A stretch of DNA of 17,950 bases from Acidimicrobiaceae bacterium (GTDB taxonomy: Bacteria; Actinomycetota; Acidimicrobiia; Acidimicrobiales; Bog-793): contig JAODBN010000116.1 in NCBI GenBank assembly GCA_025463965.1, positions 1 through 17,950 of the forward strand, in the 5' to 3' direction. Shown piece by piece: positions 15,047 to 17,950 of the stretch; within the stretch, counting starts at the first letter, position 1, and every line of letters starts with the position of its first letter. The position numbers and the translations under genes are program-made. The notes below the pieces were generated by a model. The model worked only from the letters and a program-made list of their open reading frames with translations. It made no database searches and had not been told where the DNA came from.

Positions 15047-15915
15047 TGCGTGCTCCTCGTCGCCTCGGCCTTGGCCAGAAAGGCGACGCTCAGGGCGTTG
15101 TACTCCTCGGCGTGCTCGTGCTGGGGCCAGTGGCCGCACTCGGGAAAGACCTCGAGCGCGGCGCCCGGGATCGCCGCGGCCATCGCACTCGCCTCGGGCA
15201 CGGCGCCGAAGGGGTTGTTCGTCCCCCACACGACGAGCGTGGGACAGGCGATGCGACCGAGCTCTGCGGTGCTGAGCAGGTTTCGTGTCCGCACTTCCAT
15301 CTCCTGCAGGCAGAGCAAGTTGGCCAGGTTCGCCTGGAACGAGGGCTGGTGGTAGATGCGGTGGCGGACCGCCACGAGCTCGTCGCTCACGTCGGCCGGA
15401 TCGAACATCAACAGCTCGAGGCGGCGCCGGGTGAGGGACGGGTCGTCGGTGAGGACGGCCTCGGTCGTCGACTCCTTGATCCGGCGCATCACCGCCGGGT
15501 CGGCCTTGGTGCCCCCCGCCGCGACGAGCTGCAGCGAGGCGACGCGCTCGGGGAACAGCACCGCGGCGCGCGCCGCTACCCATCCGCCGAGCGATTCCCC
15601 GACGAGGTGCGCGGTCGCGATCTGCTGTGCGTCCAGGTAGGCGATGAGGTGCTCGACGTAGTCGAGGATCTCGTAGGGGTGGCCGGGCCCGGCGGTGTAA
15701 CCGTGGCCCAACAGGTCGATCGCGTGGCAGCGATAGCCGGCCGCGACGTGCGGTCCGAGGTTGCGGCTGAAGGCCTCGAGGTGCCCGCTCGTGCCGTGGA
15801 GGAAGACCACGTCGGGGCTCTCGCGCCCGGCGACGAGCGCTCGGGTCTCCGTCCCGCCCGCATCCACCGGCCCGAGGCAGAAAGGGACTCCGATGAGGTC
15901 GGTCCAGATGCTCAC
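15043..15915 (-). CDS. Meta-cleavage-product hydrolase (MhpC/DmpD/BphD-like alpha/beta hydrolase)
   Basis: This 290-residue carbon-carbon bond hydrolase is expected to split the yellow product of extradiol ring cleavage into 2-hydroxypentadienoate and a carboxylic acid. The oxyanion strand is VVFLHGTSGHLEAF (37-50), the nucleophile Ser108 is in VGESLGG, and the His262 is in CGHWPQHE. At the position usually occupied by the catalytic Asp (as in WGRDDRF of relatives) it has WGTNNPF, so Asn234 replaces Asp; related groups with an NP motif exist. The GTG start at 15915 overlaps the dioxygenase stop (GTGA). AGAGGAA lies upstream. Being next to the dioxygenase strongly supports the role. Exact ring-cleavage product is unknown. 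Confidence 0.87.
   Translation of the reverse strand: MSIWTDLIGVPFCLGPVDAGGTETRALVAGRESPDVVFLHGTSGHLEAFSRNLGPHVAAGYRCHAIDLLGHGYTAGPGHPYEILDYVEHLIAYLDAQQIATAHLVGESLGGWVAARAAVLFPERVASLQLVAAGGTKADPAVMRRIKESTTEAVLTDDPSLTRRRLELLMFDPADVSDELVAVRHRIYHQPSFQANLANLLCLQEMEVRTRNLLSTAELGRIACPTLVVWGTNNPFGAVPEASAMAAAIPGAALEVFPECGHWPQHEHAEEYNALSVAFLAKAEATRSTH
15053..15058 (-). promoter_or_regulatory. Shine-Dalgarno supporting a CTG start at 15046
   Basis: On the minus strand GAGGAG ends 6 nt before CTG (15046-15044). The CTG overlaps the TGA of the upstream gene, as GTG does at the two earlier junctions of this operon. Confidence 0.5.
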
Positions 15916-16877
15916 GTCGCTCGGTGTTCCTCTCGCTGTGGGCCGCTCGGCCCGTCGGACATGGCCACGCCCATCCCGGTCAGCCACTCGGGGAGCTGTT
16001 CGTAGGCGAGCCGGCGGCCGGGCCGATGGCTCGCCGCGGCCGAGGCCACCAACCAGTTGCGCAGCTCGCTCGCCCCGTTGCCGCCGCGTTCGAGCACCTC
16101 GGCGTCGCGTCCGGCGAACGCCGCGAGGGTCCCTGCGCAGAAGCGGTCGAGGGCCTCCTCGTCGAAGTCGGGAACGATCCGGGCGGGGGCCGCGACGACG
16201 AGCTCGCGCCGGCGCGCCTCGTAGTCACGCCAGTGCTCGCGCCCTGCTCCCCACGCCTCCACCATGAAGCGCTCGTCCTCCGAGGCGGGCCGTCGCCAGT
16301 CGGGCCAGGGCAGCTGGTGCGAGAGGCCGCCCGAGGCGATGACGGCGACCCGCCGCCCCCCGGCGAGGGCGGTGATCGCCTGGCCGAGCGCCGCGCCGAG
16401 CTCGAGGCAGCGGCCGAGCATGGGCAGCGGCGGTGCGAAGACGTTGACGAGGAGGGGCACCACCGGCACCGCCAGGCCGCCCAGCAGCAGCTCGGCGGCC
16501 TGGGTGATGCCATGGTCCACCTGGAGCCGATTGGAGAAGGCGACGTCGAACCCGGACTCGACGAGGTGCTCGCACAGTGACAGGGCCGCCTGCGGGTCGC
16601 TCGGGAGCGGCCCGGCGAGGGTCCCGGAGTCGCCCGAGCCGATCACCTCGCCGACTCCCAGGGTGAAGGCGGGCATCAGATCGAGCCACAGTCCGCGGAA
16701 GTGGTTGGGCCCTATGACGACGGCAAGGTCGACCCCTTCGGCGGCGAGTGTCTCGGCCGCCTCGCTGAGCCCGGCGCGAAAGCGCTTCTCCCGCTCTTCG
16801 TGCCCGGGAGCCGAGCCCTGGGTGTTCATGAGGGTCGAGTGCGAGGCACCGACCGCTCGGACGACCGTGCTGGTCAC
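15912..16877 (-). CDS. mhpB: Extradiol ring-cleavage dioxygenase, LigB/MhpB class (type III)
   Basis: This 321-residue non-haem Fe(II) enzyme opens a catechol ring next to the hydroxyls, most like 2,3-dihydroxyphenylpropionate 1,2-dioxygenase MhpB. His13 (GASHS) and His59 (GPNHF) are in the expected early positions; the QVDHG motif has His122 and GGLSHQ has His187, the two conserved histidines corresponding by memory to His115 and His179 of E. coli MhpB. LMPAFTLGVG and the C-terminal LPEWLTGMG also match. The GTG start at 16877 lies in the stop of the M20-like gene (GTGA), and its stop overlaps the hydrolase gene. The substrate may be dihydroxyphenylpropionate-like, but side-chain choice cannot be read. 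Confidence 0.92.
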   Translation of the reverse strand: MTSTVVRAVGASHSTLMNTQGSAPGHEEREKRFRAGLSEAAETLAAEGVDLAVVIGPNHFRGLWLDLMPAFTLGVGEVIGSGDSGTLAGPLPSDPQAALSLCEHLVESGFDVAFSNRLQVDHGITQAAELLLGGLAVPVVPLLVNVFAPPLPMLGRCLELGAALGQAITALAGGRRVAVIASGGLSHQLPWPDWRRPASEDERFMVEAWGAGREHWRDYEARRRELVVAAPARIVPDFDEEALDRFCAGTLAAFAGRDAEVLERGGNGASELRNWLVASAAASHRPGRRLAYEQLPEWLTGMGVAMSDGPSGPQREEHRAT

Positions 16878-17950
16878 AGTCCGACCTCGGCGAGGCTGCG
16901 CCCGCAGGTCTCGACGGCACAGGCGATGAGGAGCCGGGTGAGGCGTGCCATCTGCTGGACGTTGACGGTGTTCATGCCGGCGGCGAAGTCGATGGGGAAG
17001 GGCGCCTCGGTCACCTTCGGCATTCCGACGCGCACCGTCGGGATCCCGCGGCCGCGCAAGATGTTGGCGTCGGTGGCGCCGCTCAGGTCGGAGCTCGCCC
17101 GGTGCTCGCGTCCCTCGGCCTCTTCCCAAGCGGCAACGGCACAGCGGGTGATCCACGAGTCGGCACTCGTGGACCCCGCCGGGATCGCCAGCACCTGGGC
17201 GAGCTCGACATTGATCCCGTCGACCTCGGCGCGCAGCTCCTCGAGCGCGGCGGCGAGCACCCGCCGGGCCTCGGCAGGGCTCGTGCGCGGGCTCGTGCGC
17301 AGGTCGACGCGGATCCGACACGAGGCGGGGGTCACCGCGGCCAGTCGGCTCCAGCCGCCCTCGATCGCGGCGACGATGCCCTGGGGAGCCACCTCGCCGC
17401 CGCGGTGCTGCTCGCTGTAGCGGGGGAACCAGGCCTCGAGGAAGCGGACCACCTCCGCCGCGTCCGCGATGGCGTTTCGATAGGGGAGTCGGTGCCGGCT
17501 TCCCACATAGGTGTGGGTGCCGTGCACGGTGATGTCGAACCAGCACAGCCCGACCTCTTCCCGGCTGACCGTCCAACCGGGCTTTGCCACGACGGCGAAG
17601 TCGGGCCAGCAGCCCTGCTCGAGCAGGTAGGCGCAACCCACCCCGTGGCCCACGTTGCGCCGGCCCTCGCTGCGCCAGGCGTTGGTGGGCATCCCCCCGG
17701 CGCCGAGGCCGACGAGCAGGTCGCCCGCCAGCGCTTGGCCGCACGACGCGATGGCCTCGGCGGCGGCGACCACGCAGGCCGCGTGGCCTTTCGGGTTGCC
17801 GGCTCCGAGGCCGACCACGAGATCGCCGATGCGTCGGGCGACCGGGACCATGTCCGGGCGCAGCTCCGGCCCGACGCCGGGCACGTCGTGTTCGGCGATC
17901 CCGGTCGTCAGCGTGTCGATCGGCGCGTAGAGAAGAAGCGCTGGCCCGCC
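16874..17950 (-). CDS. M20-peptidase-fold protein lacking usual metal ligands, partial at the window edge
   Basis: This gene is cut: its 5' end lies past the right edge. About 358 residues are visible. The M20/ArgE-DapE fold is shown by LLLYAPIDT (near 17933-17912), GLGAGNPKGHAA, the dimerisation block DITVHGTHTYVG with the usual His, PYRNAI, and SGATDANILRGRGIPTV. The metal site looks altered: GHxD is APID (His to Pro, Asp kept, 17923-17915); GRGxxDMKG is GAGNPKGH (Asp to Asn, 17797-17795); the DEE patch reads RRN (17662-17654); EP is KP (17584-17582); and the last His position is Asn (16972-16970). It heads the operon with the dioxygenase, by GTGA overlap. A non-metal or changed chemistry is inferred. 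GTG at 17884 is an internal start and too late. Confidence 0.85.
   Translation of the reverse strand, partial: GGPALLLYAPIDTLTTGIAEHDVPGVGPELRPDMVPVARRIGDLVVGLGAGNPKGHAACVVAAAEAIASCGQALAGDLLVGLGAGGMPTNAWRSEGRRNVGHGVGCAYLLEQGCWPDFAVVAKPGWTVSREEVGLCWFDITVHGTHTYVGSRHRLPYRNAIADAAEVVRFLEAWFPRYSEQHRGGEVAPQGIVAAIEGGWSRLAAVTPASCRIRVDLRTSPRTSPAEARRVLAAALEELRAEVDGINVELAQVLAIPAGSTSADSWITRCAVAAWEEAEGREHRASSDLSGATDANILRGRGIPTVRVGMPKVTEAPFPIDFAAGMNTVNVQQMARLTRLLIACAVETCGRSLAEVGL

Noticed and set aside
14728..16005. Plus-strand open frame of 425 codons opposite the hydrolases
   Set aside because: It is a mirror of the two alpha/beta hydrolase genes with no recognisable domain.
16874..17884. GTG at 17884 as the real start of the M20-like gene
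   Set aside because: The same frame continues without a stop to 17950 and encodes LLLYAPIDT, a conserved early M20 strand, so the gene extends past the window.

Overview
This is a high-GC window, with G or C in most third codon positions, GTG and TTG starts used freely, and TGA the usual stop. It also carries an F420-type luciferase-like oxidoreductase. Together these suggest an actinomycete, perhaps an Acidimicrobiia-like lineage; the phylum is an inference and the genus cannot be read from the sequence. I see no rRNA, tRNA, CRISPR array, insertion sequence or transcription-factor gene. Thirteen genes are complete, and one runs off the right edge. No gene-free stretch exceeds 150 bases.

Plus strand, left to right: an F420-dependent LLM-family oxidoreductase (89-961); a metal-dependent amidohydrolase (1098-2330); a complete oligopeptide/dipeptide-type ABC importer of binding protein, two permeases and two ATPases (2479-8134), joined by a 4-nt overlap to a DUF885-type zinc hydrolase (8131-9816); the lower meta-cleavage set of 2-hydroxypentadienoate hydratase, acylating acetaldehyde dehydrogenase and 4-hydroxy-2-oxovalerate aldolase (9893-12700); and a small nitroreductase (12847-13362) that looks leaderless.

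Minus strand, in transcription order from the right edge: an M20-peptidase-fold protein that seems to have lost its metal ligands (past 17950 to 16874), an MhpB/LigB-type extradiol dioxygenase (16877-15912), an MhpC-like meta-cleavage-product hydrolase (15915-15043), and a second alpha/beta hydrolase without a recognisable nucleophile or catalytic His (15046-14252). These four are chained by 4-nt overlaps, the last one apparently using a CTG start. A lone Asp/Glu-racemase-family gene follows (14145-13417).

Together the genes encode import of a small, probably peptide- or amide-like compound, several candidate amide or ester hydrolases (amidohydrolase, DUF885, M20-like), and a full catechol meta-cleavage route (mhpB-C-D-F-E equivalents) ending in pyruvate and acetyl-CoA or propionyl-CoA. 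No ring hydroxylase is in the window. The working idea is a catabolic island for an aromatic compound carrying an amide or amino-acid group; this is an inference from context. The most notable items are the two alpha/beta hydrolases and the M20-like protein with altered catalytic residues, the CTG start, and a perfect 15-bp terminator-like hairpin between the binding protein and first permease.
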